Shown here one piece after another: positions 42,083 to 51,825 of a stretch of DNA of 64,000 bases. Below the pieces are notes generated by a model, which worked only from the letters and a program-made list of their open reading frames with translations, was not told the origin of the DNA and made no database searches. Within the stretch, counting starts at the first letter, position 1. Every line of letters starts with the position of its first letter. This stretch comes from Pseudoalteromonas sp. MEBiC 03607 (GTDB taxonomy: Bacteria > Pseudomonadota > Gammaproteobacteria > Enterobacterales > Alteromonadaceae), in the NCBI RefSeq assembly GCF_004792295.1, contig NZ_SRRY01000001.1, positions 2,676,501 to 2,740,500 of the forward strand, in the 5' to 3' direction. The position numbers were made by a program, and so were the translations under genes.

Positions 42083-42409
42083 ATGGATTACGTTATTTTA
42101 TCCGTAATAACATTGCCAGCATGTGTTGTTGCTATTTTAATCGCCAAACACTACGCTAAAAAACAAGAAATTTGGCACGGCTTTCTCGTCTTCATTGGCT
42201 CATTGTTACTAACAAGCTGGTCGGTGGTTGGCCTAGTCGCAAACGAAACTTTCTTTTTCCCGCTACCTTCATTACTCACCATGGTCTTTTATCTTTATTG
42301 TTATGGTGAAACCGACATTGTGTTTATGCCCAATTTATTAATTAACCCCGGCATTGCTATTTTCTGCTATTTTTCAGCTTACTTTTTCAGTCGCAATAAA
42401 CTTTTTTAA
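42083..42409 (+). CDS. Small membrane protein, unknown
   Basis: 108 residues with three hydrophobic helices (about 3-22, 34-54, 58-76) and a fourth near the C-terminus (85-102). GAGGAT precedes the ATG at a fair distance. I do not recognise a family. It stands alone between dcd (divergent) and the convergent TonB receptor gene. Codon use resembles its neighbours, so it is probably a real gene, perhaps a lineage-specific one. Confidence 0.6.
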   Translation: MDYVILSVITLPACVVAILIAKHYAKKQEIWHGFLVFIGSLLLTSWSVVGLVANETFFFPLPSLLTMVFYLYCYGETDIVFMPNLLINPGIAIFCYFSAYFFSRNKLF

Positions 42410-42441
42410 GCACTGTGTATCCTTTTTATATTTACTAAAAT

Positions 42442-42466
42442 AAAAAGCCGCTCATTGAGCGGCTTT
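42442..42466 (-). terminator. Terminator after TonB-dependent receptor gene
   Basis: AAGCCGCTCA and TGAGCGGCTT form a perfect ten-base stem around one base, with T5 following on the minus strand. Confidence 0.8.
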
Positions 42467-42491
42467 GGTTCTCATTAGGGTTCATATGAGA

Positions 42492-45440
42492 TTAAAAGCT
42501 ATAACGTGCACCGATTGTGTAACGAGGTCCGTATTGACGAGCAAATAAGAACTGCTCTTCATAACGGCCATAACCACGTTCAGTTTCGTTGTTAAGGTTT
42601 ATACCTTCAAAGAAAACTGTCATGTTTTCATTAATGTCGTAGTTAACGCTTAAGTCCCATTGACCAAACGTATCGCCAAATTGTGGCGGTGCATCAGATG
42701 AGCCTTGCGCTTGACCAACACCAATCAAGTACGAATCACGCCAAGCGTAAGTAACTTTAACTGACAAGCCGTCTTTATCGTAGAATGCTTGGAAGTTAGC
42801 AGAATCACTCAAACCTGATAAAGGCGCTTGCTGTGTTAAACTATTAACATCAAATTCAACATCACCATCTACAAATGTAGCGTTAACACCTAAACCGAAA
42901 CCACTTTCACCAAACAAGTGCTGTACAGCAACTTCAAAGCCATCTACCGATTTGCTATCAGTATTTTGTGGCTGAGAAATATTCCATACCATTAGTGGGT
43001 CTGCACTAGTTGGTTCAATAGCACCATCCGCATTACCATAACCAAGTGCCAGCATTTCATTGAAGATTGCATCACTCGTTGCTTGCTCACCGCGTGCTTC
43101 AACTGAAGCTACGGCTTCTTGATAACGTGGACCATTTAGAATGTCATGTAGACCTTCTATCGTTGTTTCAGTAATTTGCGTTTGAATAAAGTTATCAACG
43201 TCTTTTTTGAAGTAACCAACTGATGCATAGCTGCCTTCGCCATAGTAATACTCAAGCGATAAGTCTAAGTTAGTTGATTCGAAAGGCAATAAGTTAGTAT
43301 TACCTTGACCACCTGTACGCGAACCTGGTTTTGGACTACCAGTTAAGCTTCGACCACCAGCAAGGTTACCAAGCGGTGCACGTGCCATGGTTTTACCCCA
43401 CGAAACACGTCCAACAAGTTCATCTGTGATCTCAACTTTTACGTCGATATTCGGTAACCAGATATCATAATTACCTTCTTCTTGGTAAAAGTTATCTGTA
43501 CCACCAGTTTCGTATTGCATGATCCATTCAGATGCACTCACCCAGTTAACTTGGCTTTCAACACGTTGACGAACCGTACTGGTTACATCAGTCTCTTCGT
43601 AACGTAAGCCTGCATTAATTTGAACAAAGTAGTCAGATAACTCAAACTCCCAAAGTGTATTGACGTAGAAGCTTTGCGTTTTTTCTTCTACATAGCTTTC
43701 ACTGTCGATACCATCAAAAAATGGGTCAATTGAGTATTGGTTATCGCCCAATAAATCTTCGTTTAAAAAAGCAAGCTGACGAGCCAAAGCTTCTTCAAAG
43801 CTATAGGTGTAATAGTAATTTGGTTCAAGGGCACTACCACCACCAGCGAACTGATCTAGCATGTCACCAGTATCATTATAAGTGAACATACCGTCTGGGA
43901 AGATCTCTGTAAATGATGGGTTAAAGCCAGGACCACCACGTAAGCCACTCCACGCAGTAAAACCACCCATAGTTTGCTTGGTATTGGCAGCACCAAATTT
44001 GACTTTAACAAGTGGAATTTCAAAGCTGTCATTTAACCATGTAGCATGAAGCTGCGCTTGCTCTACATTAGACTCACCCGGCGAATAAATAAACTGGCTA
44101 AAGTTCGAATCAATTTCACTTGGATCAAGTACAGTAGTGCCGTTTTTCCAATTTACATACGCATGCGGAATTTCACCTGTGCGATAATCATACACCTTGC
44201 TACGGAGTTGGTCAGAACCAAGAATGATCTGGCCGTCAGAACCTAAACCGTCATCTGCACCATTGTCTGTTTCATTCTTCGAATCGTGATAATCGAACTC
44301 AACTTCCCACGCATCGTTGATTTGCCACTCTAAATTTAAACCAATTGAGCGTGCTTTTACTTCTGTAGTGCCACGACTTGCAGTAAATGAACCATCGTTA
44401 CCACTAATATCGGCATAAAGTGCAGTACCATTTTCATCTAGCTCATAGCTATTAATGTTGCTGCCAAACTCATTCCAAATACCCCAACCTGTTGTTTCAA
44501 CGCCTGTAATTGCACGGCTTGCCGTGTAATCAACCGTTGCAGTGAAGTTTTCAACTGGTGCATATTGTAAAGTCACTTGGCCATTAGTTCGCTCACGTTC
44601 AACATCAGCAATGCTGTAGTTCATATCTTTTGGAAAGAAATGGTTACCAACACGGTTGCCTTCACTATCTACTGGACGTGGGTCAATGTAGTCACCTTCA
44701 TCTAATGATGGTAAATCTACATTCGCTTGCCAGCCTTGAATGTTTGCGCTTTGTTGTTGGAAATCACGCTCTTGATGTGAGAATGAAACGGCAAAGCCAA
44801 CTGAATTATCAACATATGTATTACTGTACATCGCTGAGAATTCAGGAGTTACATCATCCCCTTTTTCATTTGACGAGTCGTGAATAGCCTTAATAGACGA
44901 ACTAAATTTTTCACCTGGGCTATTTAAAGGGCGAGTCGTTATAATGTTTACTGTTGCCCCAAGACCACCACTTGGTACATCTGCTTGACCTGATTTTGCA
45001 ACTTCAAGTGCACTTACACCGTCAGCGGCGATATTTTCAAGGGCGTAAGAACGTGTATAACCAGTACCCGGCATTTGACGGCCGTTAAGCATTACCAGGT
45101 TAAACTCAGGGCCAAAACCACGCACTGTGATTTCGCTGCCTTCGCCGTTTGAACGACTAACAGATACACCGGTAATACGTTGCAGTGACTCGGCTAAGTT
45201 AGTATCTGGGAATTTACCCATTTCTTCTGCCGAAATCGCATCAACTACACCTGTAGCATCGCGTTTCATATCCATGGCGCGGATCAAACTGCCACGAATA
45301 CCTTTTACTTCAATAATTTCTATTTCTTTGTCAGCTTGCTCATCTTGCGCGTAAGCCATCGGCATAGTGCCAAACCCTGCGGTTAAGATCATCGCCACTG
45401 AAGCTGCAAGAGGCGTTTTAATAAATTTTGTGCTTTTCAT
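42492..45440 (-). CDS. TonB-dependent receptor, probable laminarin/glucan transporter
   Basis: 982 residues. Signal peptide (about 1-31, MAYA|QDE), TonB-box-like IEIIEVKG, then the plug domain with FPDTNLAESLQRITGVSVSR and GFGPEFNLVMLNGR. The barrel ends in the aromatic YGPRYTIGARYSF. This is the long CUT-type receptor family used by marine bacteria for oligosaccharides. It follows a GH16 beta-glucanase gene on the same strand, 76 bases away, so laminarin fragments are the likely cargo. Substrate is inferred from context. Confidence 0.9.
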   Translation of the reverse strand: MKSTKFIKTPLAASVAMILTAGFGTMPMAYAQDEQADKEIEIIEVKGIRGSLIRAMDMKRDATGVVDAISAEEMGKFPDTNLAESLQRITGVSVSRSNGEGSEITVRGFGPEFNLVMLNGRQMPGTGYTRSYALENIAADGVSALEVAKSGQADVPSGGLGATVNIITTRPLNSPGEKFSSSIKAIHDSSNEKGDDVTPEFSAMYSNTYVDNSVGFAVSFSHQERDFQQQSANIQGWQANVDLPSLDEGDYIDPRPVDSEGNRVGNHFFPKDMNYSIADVERERTNGQVTLQYAPVENFTATVDYTASRAITGVETTGWGIWNEFGSNINSYELDENGTALYADISGNDGSFTASRGTTEVKARSIGLNLEWQINDAWEVEFDYHDSKNETDNGADDGLGSDGQIILGSDQLRSKVYDYRTGEIPHAYVNWKNGTTVLDPSEIDSNFSQFIYSPGESNVEQAQLHATWLNDSFEIPLVKVKFGAANTKQTMGGFTAWSGLRGGPGFNPSFTEIFPDGMFTYNDTGDMLDQFAGGGSALEPNYYYTYSFEEALARQLAFLNEDLLGDNQYSIDPFFDGIDSESYVEEKTQSFYVNTLWEFELSDYFVQINAGLRYEETDVTSTVRQRVESQVNWVSASEWIMQYETGGTDNFYQEEGNYDIWLPNIDVKVEITDELVGRVSWGKTMARAPLGNLAGGRSLTGSPKPGSRTGGQGNTNLLPFESTNLDLSLEYYYGEGSYASVGYFKKDVDNFIQTQITETTIEGLHDILNGPRYQEAVASVEARGEQATSDAIFNEMLALGYGNADGAIEPTSADPLMVWNISQPQNTDSKSVDGFEVAVQHLFGESGFGLGVNATFVDGDVEFDVNSLTQQAPLSGLSDSANFQAFYDKDGLSVKVTYAWRDSYLIGVGQAQGSSDAPPQFGDTFGQWDLSVNYDINENMTVFFEGINLNNETERGYGRYEEQFLFARQYGPRYTIGARYSF

Positions 45441-45478
45441 GATTTACCTGCTTTTGCAATTTGTTGCCATGGTATGTA

Positions 45479-45495
45479 GGTGCCAGTTTGGCACC
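45479..45495 (-). promoter_or_regulatory. Intercistronic hairpin between GH16 and receptor genes
   Basis: GGTGCCA and TGGCACC pair around three bases. No T run follows on the minus strand, so it is not a normal terminator. It may protect the upstream mRNA or lower readthrough into the receptor gene. Confidence 0.5.
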
Positions 45496-45516
45496 CACCA
45501 TTGTTGCCAGTGTTAA

Positions 45517-48159
45517 TTAAGGATTCGCAATGACTGCATTATCGATACGGTAAACCGCACCTTCACCCATGCCCCATGAAGGGAACACCATAACAACGTC
45601 GATTGCACTAATATCAAGGCCTGCACTTAGTAAATCGGCAAGTGTATATGTGTATGTTTGCCATTCACCAACCACTGGCTCGACACCTTCTTGGCTTGCA
45701 CTTAGTGGAAGCTCCACAGCTTGCCCTGCATCGTTTGATTCGATTTTAAATAACCACTGCGCATCTTGGTTACTTGCGTTTGAAACGATTTTCATTTCAA
45801 AACGAACTACACCTTGAGATAACATGTGTGATGCATCAAAACTCACGCCATCTGCTGCTAAGAAACCCATTACAGTTGGTTGAGCACCAATTTGAAACTC
45901 AGCAACTGAGCCGTGTGCTTCGTCGTCTGTTTCTACAGTTGGTGTACTACCAGCACAACAATCCCAAATGCTCCATTGGTCTGCTACGCTATCTGCAAAT
46001 AAAGTGAGATCTGATTGCGGCTGCGGTGCATAAATACGTGCATTATCTATGCGGTACACAGCACCCTCACCTTGACCCCAAGCAGGGAAAATCATGATGA
46101 CATCAATAGCACTCACATCTAAACCAGCTTGTAGTAGTGTGCTTACAGGGAATGTGTAGGTTTGCCACTCACCCGCAACCGGATCAACACCTTCAGTACT
46201 CGTATTAAGGTTAACTTCAACCGCTGTTGCCCCTTCATTTGACTCTACCTTTAACATCCATGGTGCATCAGGAGTTGATGGTAGCGATGTTATTTTCATC
46301 TCAAATTGCAACATACCGTCATCAACAAGCGAAGTCGCATCAAATTGAGTACCACTACCACCTGATGAGGTGCGGTTAATAAAGCCCATTACTGTTGGCG
46401 TTGCACCAATAGAAAACTCAGCAGTTACACCATGCTCTTCGTCATCAACTACTTCAATAGGTGTTGAGCCCGCACAGCAATCCCACAGAGGCCAGTCTAG
46501 GTTAGCCTCATCAGTGAACAGTGTTAGTGAAGGTAATGTTGTTGAACCACCGTTAGTAATTTCAACATTATCAACACGGTATACTGCGCCTTCACCTTGA
46601 CCCCATGCAGGGAAAATCATTACAACATCAATCAAAGATACATTTAAGCCTGCGTCAGCTAATGTTTGTAATGGGAAGGTATATGTTTGCCACTCACCAG
46701 CTACAGGACTAACACCTTCAGTGCTAGCACTTAGGTTTAGCTCAACGGCTGTTGCGCCTTCATCACTTTCAATTTTGAAAAGCCAAGGTGCATCAGGAGT
46801 AGAAGGTAATGAAGTCACTTGCATATCAAAACGCACATAACCGTCTTCTAGCATAGCGCTTGCGTCATAAGGAGTGGCTTGGCCGTTTTCATCGGTAATA
46901 AATGCATCACGGCTAATGAAACCATTTACCGTTGGTGATGCCCCCACAACAAATTCAACAACATCACCGCGCTCAGCATCTTCAACAAGTGCAGGAGTTG
47001 AACCACCACAACAATCCCATGCAGGCCAGTTAGGATTAAAGCTGCTATCAAAAATAGTAAGCGGCGTTACTGTACCATCACTAGGTGGTGTAGGTGCAGG
47101 AGCTTTACCTTGTACTAATGCATCTTCTAAATTATCGTAACCAGGACGAACTGTTTCACAGCCTTTGCCTGTATCAGGGTCTTGTGCACATTCGTAAACA
47201 CGAACATAGTCAACTTCAAAAGTTTGACCATTTTCAAATGCACTTGCGTCAATGCCCGTTGCATTAACGTTTTCTGGCCAGTCACCGCCTACAGCAAAGT
47301 TTAAGATTAAATAAAACTCTTGATCATAAGGAGATGCATCCCAGAAAGTTGTTAACTCACCGGTTGTTTGATCAAAGTACTCTGTGTACCAACCTTTGTG
47401 TTTAAGTGCCAGAGCTTCGCCTTTAGCATTGTAAAGTAACTCTGATTTGCGCTGTGTTGCATATAGATAGTCGTCTACATACCAACGAATTTCACCTTCT
47501 TGCCATTCAATTGCATAGGTATGAAAATCATCCGCTGGGTTAGTGCCTTGATCAAACGTATAAGCCTTACCGCTTTGATCATTATTCGGCCACTCTTTAC
47601 CATAGTGAAGCGTACCGTAGATATTTGACTCAACACCGTCATCTGTTGGGACTTTCAAGTTAACCGACTCAACGATATCAATTTCACCAGAGCGTGGCCA
47701 ACCACCATACACTTCATCTGTTGGCATCATCCAAAATGCAGGCCATGAGCCTTGACCACTTGGAAGTTTGGCACGGACTTCGAAGCGTCCATATTTAAAA
47801 TCAGCTTTGTAACGTGTGTTAATGCGCGCAGAGGTATAAGGTTTTGCAGCACCCTCTTCTGCAGGTAATGCAACGATGTTTAGAATACCATCAGCTACGA
47901 ATGCATTTTCTTCACTGTCGGTATAACATTGCTTTTCATTGTTACCACCGCCAGCGCAATCTATTTCAAAATTCCATTTGCCCTCATCAATGGAATCGCC
48001 ATCAAAGTTGTCTTCCCATACCATAACCCAATCTGAAACGGGCTCACTTGGGTCAATGGTATCGATTTTTGTGTCTGTGGCAGAGCCACCGCAGCCTGCT
48101 AACGTCGCCACAGATAGTGCCATAGCGAGTTGCGTTAAGTGTGTTTTTATTTTGTTCAT
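45517..48159 (-). CDS. GH16 endo-beta-1,3-glucanase (laminarinase) lipoprotein with three C-terminal repeats
   Basis: 880 residues from the ATG at 48159 (AGGG upstream); a further ATG at 48177 lacks a ribosome site. Lipobox LAGC (C23). The GH16 domain (about 44-325) has the catalytic GEIDIVES motif: nucleophile E159, D161, acid/base E164, with the beta-1,3-specific extra residue. Then three copies of about 165 residues (366-534, 544-709, 717-878), each with WDCC-x-GSTP and WQTYT...IDVVM.FP.WG.GEGAVYR.DN patterns. These resemble the galactose-binding-like C-terminal domain of ExoP glucanase, so glucan binding is likely. Confidence 0.93.
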   Translation of the reverse strand: MNKIKTHLTQLAMALSVATLAGCGGSATDTKIDTIDPSEPVSDWVMVWEDNFDGDSIDEGKWNFEIDCAGGGNNEKQCYTDSEENAFVADGILNIVALPAEEGAAKPYTSARINTRYKADFKYGRFEVRAKLPSGQGSWPAFWMMPTDEVYGGWPRSGEIDIVESVNLKVPTDDGVESNIYGTLHYGKEWPNNDQSGKAYTFDQGTNPADDFHTYAIEWQEGEIRWYVDDYLYATQRKSELLYNAKGEALALKHKGWYTEYFDQTTGELTTFWDASPYDQEFYLILNFAVGGDWPENVNATGIDASAFENGQTFEVDYVRVYECAQDPDTGKGCETVRPGYDNLEDALVQGKAPAPTPPSDGTVTPLTIFDSSFNPNWPAWDCCGGSTPALVEDAERGDVVEFVVGASPTVNGFISRDAFITDENGQATPYDASAMLEDGYVRFDMQVTSLPSTPDAPWLFKIESDEGATAVELNLSASTEGVSPVAGEWQTYTFPLQTLADAGLNVSLIDVVMIFPAWGQGEGAVYRVDNVEITNGGSTTLPSLTLFTDEANLDWPLWDCCAGSTPIEVVDDEEHGVTAEFSIGATPTVMGFINRTSSGGSGTQFDATSLVDDGMLQFEMKITSLPSTPDAPWMLKVESNEGATAVEVNLNTSTEGVDPVAGEWQTYTFPVSTLLQAGLDVSAIDVIMIFPAWGQGEGAVYRIDNARIYAPQPQSDLTLFADSVADQWSIWDCCAGSTPTVETDDEAHGSVAEFQIGAQPTVMGFLAADGVSFDASHMLSQGVVRFEMKIVSNASNQDAQWLFKIESNDAGQAVELPLSASQEGVEPVVGEWQTYTYTLADLLSAGLDISAIDVVMVFPSWGMGEGAVYRIDNAVIANP
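45526..47064 (-). repeat. Three tandem coding repeats in the GH16 gene
   Basis: Repeat 1 is 46558-47064, repeat 2 is 46033-46530, repeat 3 is 45526-46011. Their encoded segments share WDCC, GSTP, PTV-x-GF, TPDAPW (1 and 2), EGV-x-PVAGEWQTYT, and GEGAVYR. Repeats 1 and 2 are the most alike; repeat 3 has diverged (SNQDAQW). This indicates stepwise duplication. Confidence 0.9.
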
Positions 48160-48232
48160 TGCATTGAACCCTAACATTCTGTGTTTGTTAGTTTACAGCT
48201 GATATTAATAGTAAATATTAGTTTCAGCCAAT

Positions 48233-48246
48233 TTGTAAGCGCTTAC
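48233..48246. promoter_or_regulatory. LacI-family operator 1
   Basis: TGTAAGCGCTTACA is a perfect 14-base palindrome with the central CG step and TGnnAnCGnTnnCA pattern of LacI/GalR operators. It is about 75 bases upstream of the GH16 start codon. Confidence 0.8.
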
Positions 48247-48274
48247 AATTGAGGTCAAATAAAAAAGAACAAAA

Positions 48275-48288
48275 ATGTAAGCGCTTAC
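48275..48288. promoter_or_regulatory. LacI-family operator 2
   Basis: A second identical TGTAAGCGCTTACA. The two centres are 42 bases apart, four helical turns, so two dimers would sit on the same face of the DNA. Confidence 0.8.
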
Positions 48289-48469
48289 ATAGAGTATGAC
48301 AAGGTTACTAAAACGTCAATAAATTATTAACAAATAAACCGAGTTTATTCCTAAATTTATCAATCATGCTTCAGTAATGCGTAAATAAAGGAGGATGCCA
48401 AATAAAATGAGATTATTTAATTACAAACTAATACAAAATACACACTAATTAATGACTAAATTTCAATAA

Positions 48470-49549
48470 TTAGTCTTCTGTAATAACAATATCTACTTTG
48501 CTGGTCTGGGCTTGTTGATAATATAAACTACTAGCAAGGACCCGAGCTGCCGTTTTATAAGTACAACTTATTTCAGCCGCACTATCCTGCGCTATCAGAT
48601 CACCTTGCTCTGAGCTCTCACGAATTTCAATTGCCAATGGGATATTAGCCAGCACAGGCACACCATGGCGATGAGCCAATGTTACAGCGCCATCTTTGCC
48701 AAAAACATGGTTTGGTTGCCCACAATGACCACATAAGAAGTAACTCATGTTTTCAATTAAGCCAAGCACGGGGACGTTCACTTTATTGAACATAGCAATG
48801 CCCTTTTGCGCATCGGCTAAGGCTAAATCTTGAGGAGTGGTAATGATAACCGCACCACTAGCAGGTACTTTTTGGCTCATGGTCAATTGAATGTCACCCG
48901 TGCCTGGTGGCATATCAACGATTAGATAATCAAGCTCTCCCCAAGCAGTTTCGTTCATTAATTGATTAAGTGCACCTGATGCCATAGGACCACGCCAAAC
49001 GGTTGCATCATCACTTGGTACTAAAAAGCCGATCGACTGCGCTTTGAGGTTATGTGCCTCAAAAGGAAGTAAGTTTTTATTATCCTCTGTTTTAGGCTCA
49101 GCTCCTTGTAGACCCAATAGTAGAGGAATAGACGGACCATAAATATCGGCATCTAAAATACCAACCTGTGCCCCCTCTTGTTGTAAAGCCGAAGCAAGAT
49201 TCACTGCCGTCGTTGATTTTCCTACTCCACCTTTGCCTGACGCAACGAGTACAATATGTTTTATTTGCTTAAAACTATATACGTTCGGTAACTTGACCTG
49301 AGCTGTGATTGACACAGGCACAGATAGTTTATCACTGACAAACTTTTCAATTTCGTTGATTTCGCCACAGCCAGCAAAAGGTAGGCTTAATTTGACTTGC
49401 CAGCTTTTATCGCTGTTTTGATTAAGCTCTTCGAGCCAGTCTTGCTCAATACCAATAGCAAATGCGCTACTACGATAGGCGGCTAAGGCAGCAATGATAG
49501 GCGCTTTTTCAGCCGATTTACTTGAGAATAGTTTTGACAGTCCAAACAT
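48470..49549 (-). CDS. apbC: Mrp/ApbC, Fe-S cluster carrier ATPase
   Basis: 359 residues. N-terminal MIP18-like region (about 15-90) then the ParA-type ATPase: deviant Walker A GKGGVGKS (105-112), DADIYGPS, VDMPPGTGD. The Fe-S carrying CxxC is in YFLCGHCGQ. It delivers 4Fe-4S clusters to target proteins. It is divergent from metG, the same pair as in E. coli. Confidence 0.96.
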   Translation of the reverse strand: MFGLSKLFSSKSAEKAPIIAALAAYRSSAFAIGIEQDWLEELNQNSDKSWQVKLSLPFAGCGEINEIEKFVSDKLSVPVSITAQVKLPNVYSFKQIKHIVLVASGKGGVGKSTTAVNLASALQQEGAQVGILDADIYGPSIPLLLGLQGAEPKTEDNKNLLPFEAHNLKAQSIGFLVPSDDATVWRGPMASGALNQLMNETAWGELDYLIVDMPPGTGDIQLTMSQKVPASGAVIITTPQDLALADAQKGIAMFNKVNVPVLGLIENMSYFLCGHCGQPNHVFGKDGAVTLAHRHGVPVLANIPLAIEIRESSEQGDLIAQDSAAEISCTYKTAARVLASSLYYQQAQTSKVDIVITED

Positions 49550-49727
49550 AGCAATAAATTAGCGTTTCTTTGATGAAAAGTGCTGCGGAATTATGTAACA
49601 TTCAAAGCATTAAAACCAGACAATTAGATAATATCATTGCTTTAGCTTGTATATAAACAACTGGCAATGGATTAAATAATGATATTCGTGCATGTTTGCA
49701 TCGAACTAATCTCAATTCGGAATGATT

Positions 49728-51752
49728 ATGGCACAGCGAAAGATCCTGATTACTAGCGCATTACCTTATGCCAATGGCCCGACCCACTTAGGTCATTTAC
49801 TAGAATACATCCAAACTGATATTTGGGCGCGTTTCCAAAAACAACAAGGTCATGAAACCTACTACGTTTGCGCGGATGATGCTCACGGCACACCAATTAT
49901 GCTTAATGCGCAAAAGCAAGGGATCACGCCAGAAGAGATGGTTAAAAACGTCAGTGTTGAACGTCAACGTGACTTTGCTGATTTCAACATTGAGTTTGAT
50001 AACTATCACAGCACGCACAGTGAAGAAAACCGTCACTTTAGCGAGTTAATCTACAACCGTTTAAATGAAGCGGGTCACATTAAAAAGCATACTATTTCTC
50101 AACTTTTCGACCCAGAGAAAGGTATCTTCTTACCAGATCGCTTTGTAACAGGCACTTGCCCAACGTGTAAGTCTGAAGATCAAAACGGCGACAGCTGTGA
50201 TTCTTGTGGTGCTACATACAGCCCAACTGAACTTATCAACCCACGCTCTGTAATGTCGGGCGCTGAACCAATCTTAAAAGATTCGGAGCATTACTTCTTC
50301 GACCTTCCTGCTTTTGAAGACATGCTTAAAGAGTGGTTACACTCAGGTACGATTCAACAAGAAATGGCGAACAAGCTTGATGAATGGTTTGCTGATGGCT
50401 TACAGCAGTGGGATATCAGCCGTGATGCACCTTACTTCGGTTTTGAAATCCCTGGCGCACCGGGTAAATATTTCTATGTGTGGCTCGATGCGCCAATCGG
50501 CTACATGGCGAGCTTTAAAAACCTGTGCGACAAAAAAGGGATTGATTTTGATGCATTCTGGCGCGAAGACTCAGATGCAGAGCTTTACCACTTCATTGGT
50601 AAAGACATTATCTATTTCCACAGCCTATTCTGGCCGGCAATGTTAGATGGTGCAAAATTCAGAAAACCTACTAACGTTTTTGCCCATGGTTTTGTGACTG
50701 TAAATGGCGCGAAGATGTCTAAATCAAAAGGCACCTTTGTAAAAGCACGTACTTATCTTGATAACTTAGATCCTGAGTATCTTCGTTATTACTACGCAGC
50801 AAAACTAAACAACGGCATCACAGACCTTGATTTAAACCTTGAAGACTTTGCACTGCGTGTAAACTCAGACTTAGTAGGTAAAGTTGTTAATATCGCAAGC
50901 CGCTGTGCAAGTTTCATCACTAAGAAATTTGACGGCAAGCTTAGCGACACCGTAATGGACGAAGCGCTATTGGGTGAGTTCCAAGCAGCTTCTGCAAGCA
51001 TCGCAAATCACTATGAAAACCGTGATTACAGCCGTGCAATTCGTGAAATCATGGCCCTTGCTGATAAAGCAAACCAATTCATTGATGCTAAAGCGCCGTG
51101 GGTGTTAATTAAAGACGAAACAAAACAACAAGAAGCACACGATGTTTGCTCACTTGGTTTGAATATGTTCCGTGTACTTATCACTTACTTAAAACCTGTT
51201 CTGCCAGGTATGGCAGCAAACGTTGAAGCCTTCTTAAACGACGGTTTAACATGGCAAGGCGCGCAAACAGCGCTTGTTGGTCACGCAATCAATAAATTCA
51301 AACCGTTAATGCAACGTGTTGAAATGGATAAAGTAAACAAAATGATTGAAGAATCAAAAGAAAGCCTAGTTGCTGAAAAAGACAAGATTGATCCAAACAG
51401 CCCACTAGCTAAAGAGCCAATCAGCCCTGAAATCGAATTTGACGACTTTGCTAAAGTTGATTTACGTGTAGCGAAAATTGCTAAAGCAGAACATGTTGAA
51501 GGCGCAGATAAGTTATTAAAACTAACTTTAGATTTAGGTGGCGAAACGCGCCAAGTATTTGCAGGTATTAAATCTGCGTATGCACCAGAAGACATCGAAG
51601 GCAAGCTAACGGTTATGGTAGCGAACCTTAAGCCTCGTAAGATGCGTTTTGGTATGTCTGAAGGCATGGTATTAGCAGCAGGCCCTGGCGGTAAAGAAAT
51701 TTATATTCTTAACCCAGATGAAGGCTCAGAGCCTGGTATGCGTGTAATGTAA
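49728..51752 (+). CDS. metG: Methionyl-tRNA synthetase
   Basis: 674 residues from the ATG at 49728 (CGGA six bases in front); an ATG two codons earlier is possible. Class I synthetase: HLGH (20-23) as the HIGH motif, KMSKS (329-333), and a zinc knuckle with C144, C147, C157, C160. The C-terminal EMAP-like tRNA-binding domain (about 570-674) starts at [14 protein letters not shown]. Codon use is strongly biased, as for a highly expressed gene. It ends in a 14-bp terminator. Confidence 0.98.
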   Translation: MAQRKILITSALPYANGPTHLGHLLEYIQTDIWARFQKQQGHETYYVCADDAHGTPIMLNAQKQGITPEEMVKNVSVERQRDFADFNIEFDNYHSTHSEENRHFSELIYNRLNEAGHIKKHTISQLFDPEKGIFLPDRFVTGTCPTCKSEDQNGDSCDSCGATYSPTELINPRSVMSGAEPILKDSEHYFFDLPAFEDMLKEWLHSGTIQQEMANKLDEWFADGLQQWDISRDAPYFGFEIPGAPGKYFYVWLDAPIGYMASFKNLCDKKGIDFDAFWREDSDAELYHFIGKDIIYFHSLFWPAMLDGAKFRKPTNVFAHGFVTVNGAKMSKSKGTFVKARTYLDNLDPEYLRYYYAAKLNNGITDLDLNLEDFALRVNSDLVGKVVNIASRCASFITKKFDGKLSDTVMDEALLGEFQAASASIANHYENRDYSRAIREIMALADKANQFIDAKAPWVLIKDETKQQEAHDVCSLGLNMFRVLITYLKPVLPGMAANVEAFLNDGLTWQGAQTALVGHAINKFKPLMQRVEMDKVNKMIEESKESLVAEKDKIDPNSPLAKEPISPEIEFDDFAKVDLRVAKIAKAEHVEGADKLLKLTLDLGGETRQVFAGIKSAYAPEDIEGKLTVMVANLKPRKMRFGMSEGMVLAAGPGGKEIYILNPDEGSEPGMRVM

Positions 51753-51776
51753 TTACACAATTACTAGCTTATATAA

Positions 51777-51811
51777 AAGAGCCGTTGTGTTTAATCCACA
51801 ACGGCTCTTTG
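51777..51811 (+). terminator. Terminator after metG
   Basis: AAAGAGCCGTTGTG and its exact complement form a 14-bp stem with a seven-base loop. It can also serve the convergent lipoprotein gene that ends at 51826. Confidence 0.85.
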
Positions 51812-51825
51812 TATTTAATCCACGC

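Larger units (their letters stand above)
48160..48469. other. Control region upstream of GH16 gene and mrp 3' flank
   Basis: About 310 bases without a credible gene. The part next to the GH16 gene holds two LacI-type operators. On the minus strand TTGGCT and TAATAT with an 18-base gap between them could be the GH16 promoter, just downstream of the first operator. The part beyond 48300 is AT-rich and holds only a very short frame after an AAGGAGG (see rejected items). Confidence 0.5.

Noticed and set aside
48387..48448. AAGGAGG followed by a 13- to 17-codon frame on the plus strand
   Set aside because: The ribosome site touches one ATG and is 12 bases from the other, and the frame is tiny with no promoter; probably chance in AT-rich DNA.
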